A DNA stretch of 64,000 bases, from positions 9,416,646 to 9,480,645 of the forward strand of contig JALIRH010000018.1 in assembly GCA_023055505.1 (NCBI GenBank), written 5' to 3'. Origin of the DNA: Callipepla californica brunnescens (taxonomy: Eukaryota > Chordata > Aves > Galliformes > Odontophoridae). Positions within the stretch are counted from its first letter, which is position 1, and every line of letters begins with the position of its first letter. The notes under the pieces were generated by a model. That model worked only from the letters and a program-made list of their open reading frames with translations, searched no databases and was not told the origin of the DNA. Position numbers and translations under genes: made by a program. Shown here in pieces: positions 49,101-62,566 of this stretch.

Positions 49101-50100
49101 TATCTAAATACCTTGCAAACGCATTGGTTACATTGATCTTGAAAGAAAAAGAATGAGTATGAGGTGCAAAAAAACCTGTCACTAAGTTATGGTAGTGCAT
49201 CTGTTTTTTATTTAATTCATTAGAACTAGTAGCCTATGAGGTTATGTTGACAAGAGTTGGAAAATATGTCAGGTCTTTCTGCTAACGACTCCAATTCTCC
49301 AGTATGGTTTTGGTAAGAATTTGAATTTATTGAATGACTTTTTACTGTATCCACTTGTTTTATTTCAGGTCATAGAGTCATAACAGATGTGAAAGAGGAG
49401 GTATCTACTTTAAAAGGCAGAAATTATGAATTCACTCACTTTTGAGTAGCCTAATGCATGTTTTGTTTTAAAATTTCATGTAAGAAGAGGATAGTTGACA
49501 TGTCTCTGAAATTCATGATTCTAATCAGTTTCACAATATTTCAGAGGTGGATACGTGCTGGACCTACTAGCTTATTATTATTTTCTTATTCTGGTGTGCA
49601 CAGAGGTTTATGGTCTCAGTACTACTGATCTCACTGAAATTTCTTACCCACTATTTGATTGCTTCTTTTGGTGATATATAAATTAATTATTGAAAAGTCT
49701 CATTCAAATGTTTAAATGCTACATAACTATTTCAGAGCAGAGTGTTTTGCTCAGTCAATTTCATAAAGTTATAAAAAAGAGAGGGAGAGGAAGAAATAGA
49801 AACCAGCATAGCAAATATGTTTGAAAAGTAAATGAATAAAAGCCCTGTTAAAGGCCCCAGTCCTGCACAAGATAATTTTGCTGTTGATTTAAATGGGAGC
49901 AAGAATTTGCCCTTTAGCAGAATGAGCGCTTACGAGATACAGGACTGTCATTATGTAAAATGGTATTGTGTACTTGCTGTTTTTTCCATATCATGGAAAA
50001 GACCCAAGAAGCAAAGACCCCCAGGCTAGCATTTAATGTCTAAAATAAGTTTAGTAAACCTCTTATTTTTATTGGCAGCCTGCAGTCTGTTGCAGATGAC

Positions 50101-50118
50101 AAAAAAAAAAAAAAAAAA
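50101..50118. repeat. Poly-A tract, 18 bases
   Basis: The only A run of 16 or more that I see on the + strand, against about ten T runs of that length. Confidence 0.95.
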
Positions 50119-52075
50119 GTGTCTGCAGGGAGGTAAAACATGAGTTTTTCATATCTGGGGATTTGACAGAGAATAAACACAGGATTCTCAATTAAGCATC
50201 TGTTGTACAATAGTGATTTCGCAAAGCACCTTTGCAATTTGGCTGCCTTGTTTGCGAGAGACAATGGGATTAATGGGCCCACAATGAATTACTTAACATT
50301 ACCCTATAGAAACCTGCCTCTGTAGGACAAATCTGAAGTTAATTTTCTATAAGAGTTGCAGTTTCTTTTGTGTAGTTCTGAGAGTACAGCAGGGGATGTC
50401 TACTTCAACTGAATACCTTCTTCAGTCTTCACTGCTGTGAAATATGTTCGCCACTTTGCAATACACTGAAGAACTCAATGAATAAAAATTTGATTCTCAG
50501 TAAGAGACTTCTAAAATCCAATTCATCTGCAAAAATTCTCTGGCAGCAGAATTACCAATCTGAATATAACTGTAAAAACTGTGTTATGTTTAGTCAGTTA
50601 GAAGTAGTATTACCATTGTTCTTTTTTTATTATGATTCTTTACAAAGTGTTTTTTTTTATCATCCATTTTTACTGGGGTGCTTTAGGTTATGTATTCTTT
50701 GTAAGTTCATGGTAACATCATTCTGTGATGGCCTGCCTGATTCAGGGTTTGTTGGCTTTAATGGAAAAGGCCCAAGCTGACTTCAGTGCTGAACAAATAC
50801 AGCAGGGAATCAATGGCTAAACGCAAAAAATTTAGAGGAATTAATTTAGCTGTTTTGTCTGCATCTTGAGTAGTCAAGTCCCAAGTGAGGGAGTCACAAG
50901 CTGTGTATAAACCATTAAAGAACACTGCAACAAAACCTACATGCTAAGGCTGAACACTTAATTGAGCAATTAAATGCCCAACTACCGTGAACATTGTCCT
51001 GTGAATTAGGTATCTGACTGTTATTTATTGATGAACCACTCTACAAGGCTGAAATAACATCACTATATTTTGCATTTCTTACGTTTTTTTTTGGTCTCAT
51101 TCCATGCAAAGTATGTCTTGAGTAGTGCACTTTGAAATGTTTAAAATACTTGTTTTTTTCTAAGATTTTTTATGTTCAATTTGGAGAAAAAATACTTATC
51201 TGCACAATCTGTCAGATTACTCTTTGTTCTATATTCTTTCACCTATTGTGTTTAAATTTTACAAGACAGACTTCATGCCTGCTCTGATTTTCTAAAGATC
51301 CATGGGTACTTTGTCATATGTAGATAATTGAGGTCCCAGTTCTAAAGATTAGGTCTTCATAGATACGATTCTACAGTGGACCATGAAACAGTACGTGCTA
51401 TTTAATCCTGGTGTGCAACTGCCTGTGGGATCAAGCTCTCATATATGAATATTTAGTTCAACCATGTTTGATGCAAATGTTGCACCTCTTAATCAAGTTT
51501 TGTAACTGACAACAAGTAAGCTTTACAAAAAGTTTTATTTTCTCCCTTGTAAGTATTGGCAGAAGGTGCCCCAATTTACAGAAAACCACATATTCAGAAA
51601 GAACGTAATTAAAATCCAAAACAACAAAAAACTGCTACTAATTTTGTATTTTCAGGTATTTCCCTCCCTGGCATTATTAAACATGAGAAGGCATCTCTTA
51701 CACTGTTGAGAACTTACCCAACACAGCCTTATAGTGCTGCTCTTGATGGTCACAGTTAAATCATGAAAGGTAGCTTATTGCTATGATGCAAATATAAAAA
51801 TTTCAAAATTAGAGCTATGTTTCTTAAAAGTACATTTTTTGAGTATTGATGCTGAAGCAACAAAAAAATTGTTGTTCAGTCTTGGAAACTGGCAAGCAAC
51901 TTTCTTTAAAAAAGAAAAAGACAGTCCCACTTGTGAAGTCTTTAGTCTTGTCTCACTCAGATTTGCCTTTTTGGGTACAGATAAGTGGGATGGGATCACC
52001 ACCTGATAGAGGCCGCAGCAGTCCATTGCGTGTCCATATCACTTTTATGTGTATGTTACATGTGGTGCTATTTAA

Positions 52076-52097
52076 CACAATTGTCAAAACAATTGTG
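52076..52097. repeat. Perfect inverted repeat, 9-bp arms, 4-base loop
   Basis: Arms CACAATTGT and ACAATTGTG enclose CAAA. Each arm contains the CAATTG E-box-like core. Confidence 0.9.
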
Positions 52098-53750
52098 CAG
52101 GCTGCTTAAGCACTGCAGCTACCAAATTGTAATTACAAAGCAGGAGGGTTGCGTGTCCTAAATGTGTATACAACCTGAGCTTTAAGGATGGCCTGTCTTC
52201 CCACTAGCTGTGATCATTTACTTGCTCCTCTGAGTCACCATCAAAGGTTGCGGAAGCGATCACAGAGACGCATTTTTGTACCGTATAGTGAATTGCGCCT
52301 TCAGTCATTCAATTAGCATTACTTCTGGAGAATTTTGGAGACCAAAAAATAATTTGGACACTATGACAGACATAGGTCTCCCGATTTTCATCTGGATTTT
52401 TTATTCTAGATTTTTTAATAACCTTTGAAGTTGAGATAATAGCAGAACTTAGGTGGAATAGGAGAAAAGCTTTGTTTGAACTTCAAAGAAAATCAGGAAA
52501 TAGAGCAGGAGCAATGTGACCCTGCAGAACCTCCCAGCATTGTTTCATTGCTCCCGCTGTACTCTTCTCTTGAAGCACTTCAAAATCATATCTGTTCTTA
52601 CACTTTCTGTGAATATACCCTTAGTTTAAAGTGAGAATGGAAAACATGCTGTTTCTCACACCCATAGTCATTGCCAAACCTGGAAGATGGAACCTACTTT
52701 TCTTTTTTCTGTTGTCAATAGGGAGATAAAAGTATTATGCTCATAGTTTAAATTGTAAACAATGCCGCCTCAAGTAACTGGGGAAAGAAAAATCTAAAAT
52801 CCTGTCTAGGTTTCAGATTTGGATAACCTACTTTATTTCAAAAGTTCCAAGTACAAATGCAAACAAAGAATCTGAACAAATGTTTTGTTTTTAATTATGC
52901 TAGATAGAAGTATCCTGAAATTCTGACAAAGCATTGTGACTTAGTGGAACAAATAGAGCAACCTGAGACTGCAAATAGTGAATGCTGCAGTGTAACTTTC
53001 AACAGAAAACGTCAGTGTGGAGCACGGGCAGAGCAGATCAGGTTTATTTTTGATCAAGAGCCATAAACATCAGGAAAATAATGACATTCATTTAGTGTCC
53101 TTTTTTTATTTTTATTTTTACTTTTCTTAGAGAATATGAGATAAGCATTGGAGACAGTTAACTGTTTTAACAGAACTATTATTAGATTACTTTTCTCTGG
53201 TTAAAACAAAGCTAAGACGAGTAAAATAGAATTGTATGTTCCCTTCCCATCTTTACTCATAATATTTGATAAATTATCTTCTACTGTCTGTTGTCTAATA
53301 CTCTGTTCCATTTTTCTCTCCACAGAAGAATAATCTATAAATACAGTCCAGTGTCTGGGCACAGGGCCAATTTTACTGCTGTAACTCAGTTCAGCAGTTT
53401 ATGATCATTGAAGGACTAGTAACAATCTCCTCTCACTTTCATACATTAATGGGTCACAAGGATTCAGTTTTAATTCTGGTGTAAAGTTTCAGATAGAGAA
53501 TCTTGTTTCCCCTTTATCTCATAGTTAGACTGTTCCAATCCATACTGCAAAGAAGAGTCCAAAGGTGAATACCAGCTACCTTGACAGAACTGGTGTTACA
53601 GAGATCAGTATACATAAAGGGTCTGGGATTGGGAACAGGGACAGTTAGGAATATGGGAATGATGTTTCTATTGTTTTTGTTTTTTGTTATTGGTTTTGTT
53701 ATTTATTTTTATTTATTCATTTCTGTAAATGCTGATAAGTAGATTAGTTA

Positions 53751-53796
53751 CACATATGTGTGTGTGTGTGTATACATATACACACATATACATATG
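53751..53796. repeat. (TG)n/(TA)n/(CA)n repeat with 10-bp perfect palindrome arms
   Basis: A TG run flips through TATACATATA into a CA run. TGTGTGTATA (53765-53774) and TATACACACA (53777-53786) are exact reverse complements with a 2-base loop. Alternating purine-pyrimidine sequence of this kind can adopt Z-DNA or a cruciform. Confidence 0.93.
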
Positions 53797-55269
53797 CAAA
53801 TTCAGAAATATCCTAAGGGAAAGAGTAGAGAAGCAACATCCCAAAATAACCTTTGTAATCTTCAGAAATGATTAGGGAAAATTGCTTATTGGAAGCTTAC
53901 AGCTACTTCTATAAGTGAACTTACATTTAAGAGGGGATTTTGGTGAAAGAGACTGATAGGAACTGCATGCTCCAGTTGTAGGCATATTCTCTTTTCTTGC
54001 ATTTCTGTCCCTTAGGTGATGTGGACTTCCTTTGTCAATAGCTGCAGCTGTTTCCTCATCTTCCCTATGTCTCTGCTTTTCCCTTTAAAATGCCATGGAA
54101 GAATATGTATCCATAAAATTTGTTTTTTAACATTTTTGACACTCTGACATGCAATTACATTTGCAGGGCTTGGCAGCTTATCTCTGAGAGCCATAGCTCA
54201 GCACCCAATACACTTGATCAGTGCTTCTCATCAGCTTGCTTGGTTTTACAGCATTGCCATTGATATCAGCCAGGAATAAGCTCAGTAAGGGAAGGAGCTG
54301 GGAGAGAAACAAACACAGCGAGAAACAAGGATAAAAATCTCTGGGGTCTGGAGAAACTTAATGCTCCAGTTTCCGAATACAAATCCATTTCTCACATTTA
54401 GTCTCCTTAGCTAGAACAAAGCTTGGTAATTCAGGGCAAGGTCACTTCAAGCTCTGAGCTTTCTAGGCAACGAAGACTGCATTTTGTTTGTTCAGAATAT
54501 TAGTCATTTATGAAGGAATTAAAAGTAACATTAATAAAAGAGGATAGTAGTACTTTTTTTTTAATGCTAGATTTTTTGCTTTTGAATAGGGACTTTGATT
54601 TATGCTTATACAGCACCTAGTTCTGATTTGTGTCAGAGCTATGTTACAGGGGACAGAAAAAAAGAGTGCAGAATGTCTGTTAATTTTATAATTCCTTTTA
54701 CTTATAAGCATTTACTCTACTCCTCCAATCGTAAATGATTCCAATATTGGTGGTTGTTGTTTTTTTGTTTTTTTTTTTAAGCATATTCTATTATGTTTAC
54801 ATATGGAGCTCATAAATTAATTTTACTCTGATCAACTATCATTCATCAGTAATTAGTTGGTCATCTACAAATTACAGCTAATAATCCTTATTTACATTTT
54901 AGCCTATATTCTGCACTGGTTAAGCAAAGTACTATATGAGTAAGTGTCCCTGGAGAAAATTTTTAACGTTTGACTCTGCCTTTAATTATTGCAAATTTAT
55001 TTTAACTTCATAATTATTCACTAGAGACATTTTATTTGCAGTGTAATGTCTTATGTATGGAAGGGAAGGGAGGGTTTTCTAGCAGCTTATAATTCAGTGT
55101 TTGGCTTTTCCAAACTCATTCACTGAATATTGATTAATTTTTTTTCTGTATATTGGCTTAGCTTTGTCTGGTTGGAAGTTTAAGGACTGTCGTGTGTTCT
55201 AGAAGCGGCATAGTTCAGATAGGTTCATAGTGCTGGGTAGCTGTCTACATCATTATAACACTGATTCCC
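53797..55269 (+). other. MID1: MID1 intron, no gene seen
   Basis: AT-rich, with interrupted T tracts near 54760-54778. No repeat body was recognised. Confidence 0.6.
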
Positions 55270-55395
55270 TGTGCCTGTCAGTGTTCAAGGGGCATTTGGA
55301 AAATGCCCTCTTTAATATGATTTAACTTCTGGTTAGCCCTGAATTCAGGCAAGGCTCGACCTTTGTGGGTTCCCTCCAACTCTTCCCTTCCCATT
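55270..55395 (+). mobile_element. CR1 LINE 3' fragment, sense, old
   Basis: The order 'gtgttcaaggggcatttgga', 'atgccctctttaatatg', 'taacttctggttagccctga', 'ctttgtgggttccctccaac' follows a CR1 3' end of a subfamily with a different terminal region from the copy at 16457. Divergence is high and the tail has decayed to 'ttcccattcc'. Confidence 0.75.
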
Positions 55396-58300
55396 CCAAA
55401 GATGAGCCCATGCATATATAGCCTGATGAATTATAGCCTAAATCCTCCACCATTCCAGAAAGGGAGAAAAAGACTCACTTCCTGCTCAGCAGGTGTAGAA
55501 ATTTATCATTGTAAATGGCAAAGACTACCTACTTATATGTGGCTGAATAATTGAATGCTTGGCATTACTCTTTGGAAGAAATTAACTATAGGATACCTCT
55601 TTTGGAAAGACTTCTTAGGAAACTATAAAAACTGCTTTTAGGAAATAAGCCTGTCTATGTATGTAACTCCATTATTTTGATAATCTATATCATTCTCATG
55701 AGTTTGTCCAGCTTTTCCAAACAAGACAGACATACAAGTACTGGAAACATGAATGAGAAGCCTTGGCAATACAACAAATGTGCTAAAAACGCAAAGCTCT
55801 ATTCACTGAGGGACTTTACTGTAATCCTTTCCAGGCTTTGGACTGACTTTGTTGCAGGTGGTGATACTGCAGAAGTGTAGTGAAATTTAATGTAACATGC
55901 AATAACATATAGTATCATAGATATTTATGTACTCTATAGAACAGTAATACTGCAATTCTGCTGTTGATATAGCCAGCATTATTTTATCACTTTCCAGCCG
56001 AGATTGGTACTTATCTTCCTGTTTTGACAGCGGTAGATGCTCAAGGAGGTAGTCAATAATTTATTCTTTGCTTTTACTTCTCTATGGACTCTGAAATGAT
56101 TGCAAGTGCATTACAAAGTTGCTGTTTGGGCAGCACAACTAGCAAAGCTGCGAGTAGTTCTCCCTGTGCCTTGCTAGCCTCTACAAATTAAGCCTGTTTT
56201 CCTCCAAGCTCAGTGGTTTCATTTTCTTTCCTTGAAGTACTTTCTTGAATTCCCATAGACCTCATCCCATCTTTGTGCTGAAGGCTGGGCAGGAGACAGT
56301 GCAGCTCAGTGGGTCTTCCAGGGTAGCAGCATGCTTCTGGCAAACCAGTGGTTCCTACAGATTAGCTCTGTTCACACCACAATGAGGTTTCACTTCAGTA
56401 CCCAACAGTCAGTTTTAATGAACTTCGTAGGATTTCAACGTTATCCAAGACTTGTGTCTGATTTTTTGAAGCTAGGTAGTTAGTTTGGAAGCTGCTGTGG
56501 AAGTGGCAGATAGCAGCAGGCAGCCAGGTCAAAGATAGAAGGATGAATTTTAATGAAAAAACTGTTGGAAACAAAACAGCATATTGGGAAATACTATTAA
56601 CATGACTGCAGGACAAGTACCTGATGAAGATTTGCTCTTCAGTTCAGAAATGGTAAAAAGCCACTTTTTCCCTCCCTGCTCTTCCCACTTCCAGGCACAA
56701 CCTTACACAGTTGTTTTATTGGAAATATAAACAAGCTATTCAACATTCAAATATAATACTTTGACTAGCTAAAATCTGACTGACTCCTTGCTGGTGGGGC
56801 TAGTGGCAAGATGCTTTGTGTGGCAAAACATTTGGATGCTAGAGTGGGCAACATACACCACTTGTCTTGATCTTATGCAAGGTTTCAGAAAGTTATTTGG
56901 GAGCTGAGTTGCCCAAAGTGTAATGCTTCTTGGCCTCATTTTTCTGTTATCTTTTGTAATCCATGCCTTGTAAAAGTGTCTTTCAAAACCAAGGTACCTA
57001 GAAAAGCAAATCAGTAAAGTCTCTGACTAAATATATCTTAATTTTCAGAACTATTATACTGTCAACAACTGTAAGCCTAAAGAAAATAGTGTGGGTTTCC
57101 CCTGTGTTGAAAAACAGCATGAGATTTTGTATTAGGGAATCTTTTCTGGATTTTTTTTCAGTACCAGTCTCTGAGTCACATACCATATACTGACTCTGCT
57201 ATCTAATTTCTGTCTGTGTCAATCCCTTTCTTTCTCACCAAGGAACTAACCGCATGCTGGAGTCCAGACCTTGCTGAGAATTCAGGAGCTGTGACAGTAT
57301 CACTCTGTAGTGCAGTAGTAGGCCAGGTAAGGATACCTGTATTCATAAGTCAGTTTCCTAAACACATGTCCAGTAATGAGTAAATTTTCAGTGGTCGTGT
57401 CAAATAAATGCAGTCAGAAAAATGGAAATAAATGAGGGCATTCTTTATTACACTTTAAAAAGAGCAAGTATTTTGGTCACATACGGAAATGTAAAATAGG
57501 TTTTAGCAGGCAAGTGAGACATAATCATAGCACAGATCTTTAAGCCAAGATTTTTAATATGTTAAAAATAAGCAAATAGTATGTAATTATTACATTCTTA
57601 GGTTTAGTGAGTAAGTAACACATCAGCCTGCAATTGGAGCTGACTGGCTGTTTTGCAGATTGAGTAACTGCTGATCAAAGAGAAAAAGTCATATACCTCA
57701 GCTTATGAGTTTATGAGAACTGACACAGGTTAAACAGTTATTCCTTCCCTTCCTCTCTTACAACTGTGTGTAGTATCAGATGTTGAATTTGTCTTTTTCT
57801 CTAGTAAATTCCTTGCCCCTTTTAATATCACAGCATTGGTGAAAAATGGTGATCTGTACATTTATGTTTTATAGAGCTCAAAGGGACTCTGATTCAGAAT
57901 CACTTCTCAGTGACTCCATGAGGTGCTGGCTGTGCTGTGCAGACAGCCTAGCAGATTTCAACCCATCAGCACCTTGTTTTCCCTGCTCTGCCACAGCTCA
58001 TCACCTCCTCAGTTTTTGCACTGCAGCTGTCAGTGGAATTACATTGCAAACTGCATCTCTTAAACTGGTTGAAAATGTATTTTTCCTCCCTTGTCCTTGG
58101 TCTTAGTGGTTTGTTGTTCTGGCCACAAAGAGTGGTGCCAGCAGTGATGGGCAGCAGGGAGGGAGACCCATACTTCTTCAGCTGGTCTTGTCAGCACAGC
58201 CAGTGCCAATGTCATGCTGAATATCATGGGACTGTTTTTATTGTTTATTTTCATGTAACCCTTCTATCTAATGGGTCCCAATCAGCATAGTTGACTGGTG

Positions 58301-61300
58301 CATGCACAGAATTAACTTCTATCCCTTCACAAGCTGTCAGAATACTGGCTGCATATAACTTCATTAAAAAAAAAGGGAGGTTGGGAAGGGGAAGAAAGCA
58401 CACAAAATCCAGAAAAACTGTGCACAGCACATGCAGACAGCACAGACTTAGACTGCTGCAGACTGCAAGGAGAGCAGGTTGGGGGTGTCACCTTGGAAGA
58501 AGGATCTGCTGTTCTCCACACTGCAGGCCCTGTCCTGACCATTAGAAAAAGGTGTGATTTCGTCTCCTAGTTTCAGTGTGCCCTCCTTCTGTCTCTTCTC
58601 TGGTTAGTCCCTAATGCCACTGCTGCATACACGGGCTATGTGTTTGTAAAGGGCCTAACAGTGAGGAGGCTTAGCCATCCTGCATGCGTCACTGTCACAG
58701 ATTGCAGCTGTGGGTGGGCACTGCCCTCAGACCAGTTTGGCCTTGTGTCCTTAAATACAGTGAGTCTAGTGTTTCATTCTTTCCCTTACAGTTGAAGGAA
58801 CTGAAACATTCAGTGATGTGAAGTGTCAAAGGTGACGGAATAAGCATCAGACCTGGGAATAGAAGTCAAGACCAAATATGTGAAAACTTGTTCTGCAGTT
58901 TGTTTCCTATCACCTTGTGCCCACAGTAATGCAGCTCTTGTAAGAAACTTTATTTGCCAGATACTGTCAGTCAGGAATGCTTTTTCATGAGGCACACGCT
59001 TAAGAAAGTAACATAGCAACCTGATCCTTCAAAAAAAGTGTGCTGCTGTGCCCTAAGGCTGTATGCCGTTTCCAGAATCTCTGGGAGAAAATAGAAAATA
59101 TTGTTTTGTTTAAGTGTTTGGGTTTGTTGTTTATTTACTTATTTTTGTTTCTTTCATGAGGGAATTAGGATTTTCTGGGTAGGATTGTGTGGCTTAAGTC
59201 AGACAAACCAATTTCATATTAAAAAGCAGGTTTTCTTCTGGACAGTGACTTATCCTTTGAACAAATATAAATACCTGGTACTATTAGAGAAATAGTGAAC
59301 ACTGTATAAAAATACTGGGGAAGAGCATCATGCCTTCAGTGTAAAGCACGCATCAGTTGTGATACGTCTAAACCCGATAGTACAATCAGACTGACTTTTA
59401 TAAGTGGTCTCAACTGCTATCAGGATTTAAGGAACGTAGACAGGTTTGGTTAGAATGCTGTTAGCACCCACAAATATTTTCATTTGTGCAGTACTTTCAA
59501 CAGATCTGTCCCATTGATAAAAATTATGTATGAACAGGACTCTGTTCTAGATGCCTACTTCTCTAGGCAGTTTTGAGTAACTCACAAAGAATACATTTGC
59601 TTTTTCAGTCAACATACCTCTGTAAAAACAAGTCAGCATACTGAGTTGGTGATAACACTAGCTGCTTCTTTATCTTGTTGGAATGAATACAAGGGTCCCA
59701 GAACTAAACTTGTGTGGGGAATGATAGTCAGTGTATTTTAGTGTCTGTCCAAATTGCCTATGTCAACCTTCATCTTAAAGGGTCACAGGGATAAATGTCT
59801 GTAATGACATCCTTGACTCCTTGACTGGATTGTATCTGGTCATAAAGATGAAATCAAAATTCAAGTGAACCCAGCACATTAGTAATAATATTTTAACAAG
59901 CTTGTGAAGCACTTCGATAGTCATATCTTTTGCTGCTTGTATTTACTGTGAGACAAGGTGTTGACAGGTGTTTGCATACAAGTTCTGAAAGCCTGTTGTA
60001 GCATCACACAACAAACTGGCGAGAGAGGACAGGGTGTCTTGGGGCAGTGCAGGCTGGGAGAATGGCCAGGCAATACAACTAATTTGTGGATGAGTTCCTG
60101 CACAGTAGTTTGCGGCTTAGTCTCAGGGCTGAGCCAGGTCTCTCTCACTGTGACCCCAGGTGCTGGAGGTGGCTGTGTATCAGCCCAACTTAAACCCAGC
60201 ATGCCCACTGAGCAGCACACTACAAAATGCCTCCTGTTGTTTTATGACCCATTTTTCTGTTACTGTGGATAAGTTATGCCATCTCTTTGCTAATTCTTAA
60301 CTTCTGGTCTTTCGCTATGTTTGTACTATAATGGTACTTTACTGTCCTGCGTTATCCTGAAATCTCCATGCTTTTCTTGTTTTTAATGTAACCTTCTAAG
60401 AGACTCACGTAGAGCCTTAGGCTTGTATGTCTGATTAAGTAGTGCAACCTCAAAAATATGATGTCTTTGTACGACTTCTCATAATAACTCTACTGAGATA
60501 CCTAATCTGCTTTTAAGTCAGTATCAGTGCCACAGTTAGCAGAGACATATTCTCAGCTGACATAAGTAACTTTGTCGGAGCCTCAGTTTATTTCAAGCAA
60601 TGATCTGCTCCTTAAAAGCAGATGCTTAAAATTTTAGGTACTTTCCAATGCAAGAAATCGCTACAGGCCATAACTGTCATACATTTTGTGAGAAGATGCA
60701 TTTTGTGAAATAATCGTAATATGGAAAACTAAGCCACACTAATTTCTACTTTGATTGGGAATATCAAGAAAAAGAAATGAAAAGGAGAAAAGGGAAAAAC
60801 TACAAATTCCACACAGTCTTCTATTTCTGGAGAATATTAAGAAGAAACTTGCAAACTGATTTAGTTGATGTACTTTATCGTACATTTTATTTGGTAGCAG
60901 GTAATAGGGAATAATGTTTTCCTCCAATACCCTGCTAACTTGCAGAGATTAAAGACACAATGCTTACACTGAAATATCTTTAGTGAAAATGGAAACCAAG
61001 CAATTATTTTAAATTGGAATCTTTTAGTAATTAAAAGCTGAATCATAAGAACAAGTATTTCATTTTGGTTTCTTTTTCAAAGAAAGATGTGGTGAAATAC
61101 AAAATTCTTAAAAATGGAAATCAGGGTTTGGTAATTTAGAAGAATAAAGGATCCTTTGATATTTCTCTTTTTTGTTTTTTTACAAAAGTGCAGCATTTCC
61201 AGAGACAATCATTGGGCTGTTATTGCTTTTTTACTTCTTACTTTCTCCATACAGGCAGGATTCCCAAGTTTAAAAAAATGTGAGAAACAATTAAAAACAG

Positions 61301-61539
61301 AGTGTTGCCTTTACTGGTTTTATTTATATGACGCTGTTCTAACATATGATTGTGTTTCTTAGCAGATGTCTTAGGGTTTAAATGAGAATTGTGGAAATAC
61401 TCTCTGGAGTTGAGATTTTTTTCTCTGTCAATAGAAGTCCACACAAAGGCCATTATTAAGTCTGCAAAATTATTCATCTAGAGACCTCCACTTCGGAGGG
61501 AGGCTAGTTTCTAATTCCCATCTTCTTCTGATAAATTCA
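55396..61539 (+). other. MID1: MID1 intron, no gene seen
   Basis: Mostly AT-rich. Moderately GC-richer patches at about 57.9-58.5 kb and 59.96-60.24 kb carry overlapping open frames of 60-105 codons on both strands with no motif. No CR1 or other named repeat was recognised. Confidence 0.55.
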
Positions 61540-62220
61540 GTCTTACCCTTTCCTGATGCGCATTCCCTGTCTCCTTACTTTCTCAAGATCCTTTTACAGT
61601 GGTATATCCTCAGCTTTTGTGTCCCAAAAGTACTGTCTCCCTGGTTCTACATCCATATATATTCTGAACCTTTTCCTTTGGTTCCCATTCTGTTTGGACC
61701 TTCGGGAATACTCTTATTTTCAGTTAGCCCCCTCTTCCACACTGCTGTTCTGCCCAGGTCTCTACTCCCCAGTCCTGTCTCCTGCACCAGCAGCTCAGTC
61801 TACCTGGATTTATTTTCCCAGTCCCAGCTGTTGCCTTAACCCAGTAGTTCTCATTTGCTGATTGTCCTCTAACTAGTGCCATCTTTCCCTGGTCCATCTG
61901 TAGCTATACTTGTATCTCCTGTCAAATTAATGCTTAGTTACCTCTATCCCTTTCTCATTTCTAGTTACTATTTCTAGAATCTACTCTTTGTTTTACCCTT
62001 TACTCTTTCTGGCTGTACTTTCAGAAGGGCTTCCAGCTAACTTCATTCCCAAATATTTGCTCTTTTTCTCACTCCTCTTTTTCAGCTCTCTGTTACGTTT
62101 CTTCCCATGAGCCTGCATCCAGCCTAGGCTCACCAGGATCACTTCTCATCCATTGCTGGTCTACCAGATCTCATGCCTCTGCTGAACTTTCTGTCCCTGA
62201 TCAAACTATAGCAGTTGCTT
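61540..62220. other. Pyrimidine-biased stretch of about 680 bp
   Basis: On the + strand C and T dominate throughout, with many 'ctcc', 'cttt' and 'tccc' runs and few purine runs, without being a simple repeat. A 101-codon frame (61556-61861) is a composition effect. It could be the body of an unrecognised old repeat, or a transcript-associated skew. It directly precedes the promoter-like segment at 62.3-62.57 kb. Confidence 0.5.
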
Positions 62221-62339
62221 CATTTTAATTATTTCTCCATGTGAGGAAGTGGGTACTCACAGGGAAAGGAACTGAGGATGCAAGGGAAGCAGAGCAAACC
62301 CTATACTATTAAATGGGGAACATTACCTTGCCATTGTAT

Positions 62340-62566
62340 GGGAACTGTTGAATCACAGCCTGAGCCACTGATTGATCACCTGAGGTGAGCACTGAGTCAG
62401 CTGTAGGAGCACAGGTGAAGGCAATGTACTGTGTGATTGGAAGGGGTGGAGTCTGGCTCCACCTCTCCCAGACCCCATTTAAGGGCTGACCACCACTGGG
62501 GAAGGATCTCTTGGTGGAGATCCCTCCCTTGTGGAGTTATTGGTGAACCTTGACCATCTGCAAAAG
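62340..62566 (+). promoter_or_regulatory. LTR-like / promoter-like segment ending in a splice donor
   Basis: An inverted CCAAT box (ATTGG, 62436-62440) and GC/CACCC-like sequences ('ggggtgga', 'ctccacctc') are followed by a TATA-like ATTTAAG at 62477-62483. About 85 bases on, 'ctgcaaaag|gtgagc' is a strong splice donor after 62566. The order of elements is that of a Pol II promoter with a short first exon. The compact layout and GC-rich island in an AT-rich intron suggest a solo LTR of a bird endogenous retrovirus, though I cannot name the family and see no viral genes. No coding frame starts in it. Confidence 0.4.

Larger units (their letters stand above)
43181..53750 (+). other. MID1: MID1 intron, long stretch without gene or CR1
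   Basis: About 10.5 kb of AT-rich intron. Homopolymers are T17 at 43326-43342, T18 at 47266-47283 and A18 at 50101-50118. A 143-codon minus-strand frame at 45930-46361 is not recognisable. A perfect 9-bp-arm hairpin lies at 52076-52097. No CR1 was recognised in this interval. Confidence 0.55.
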
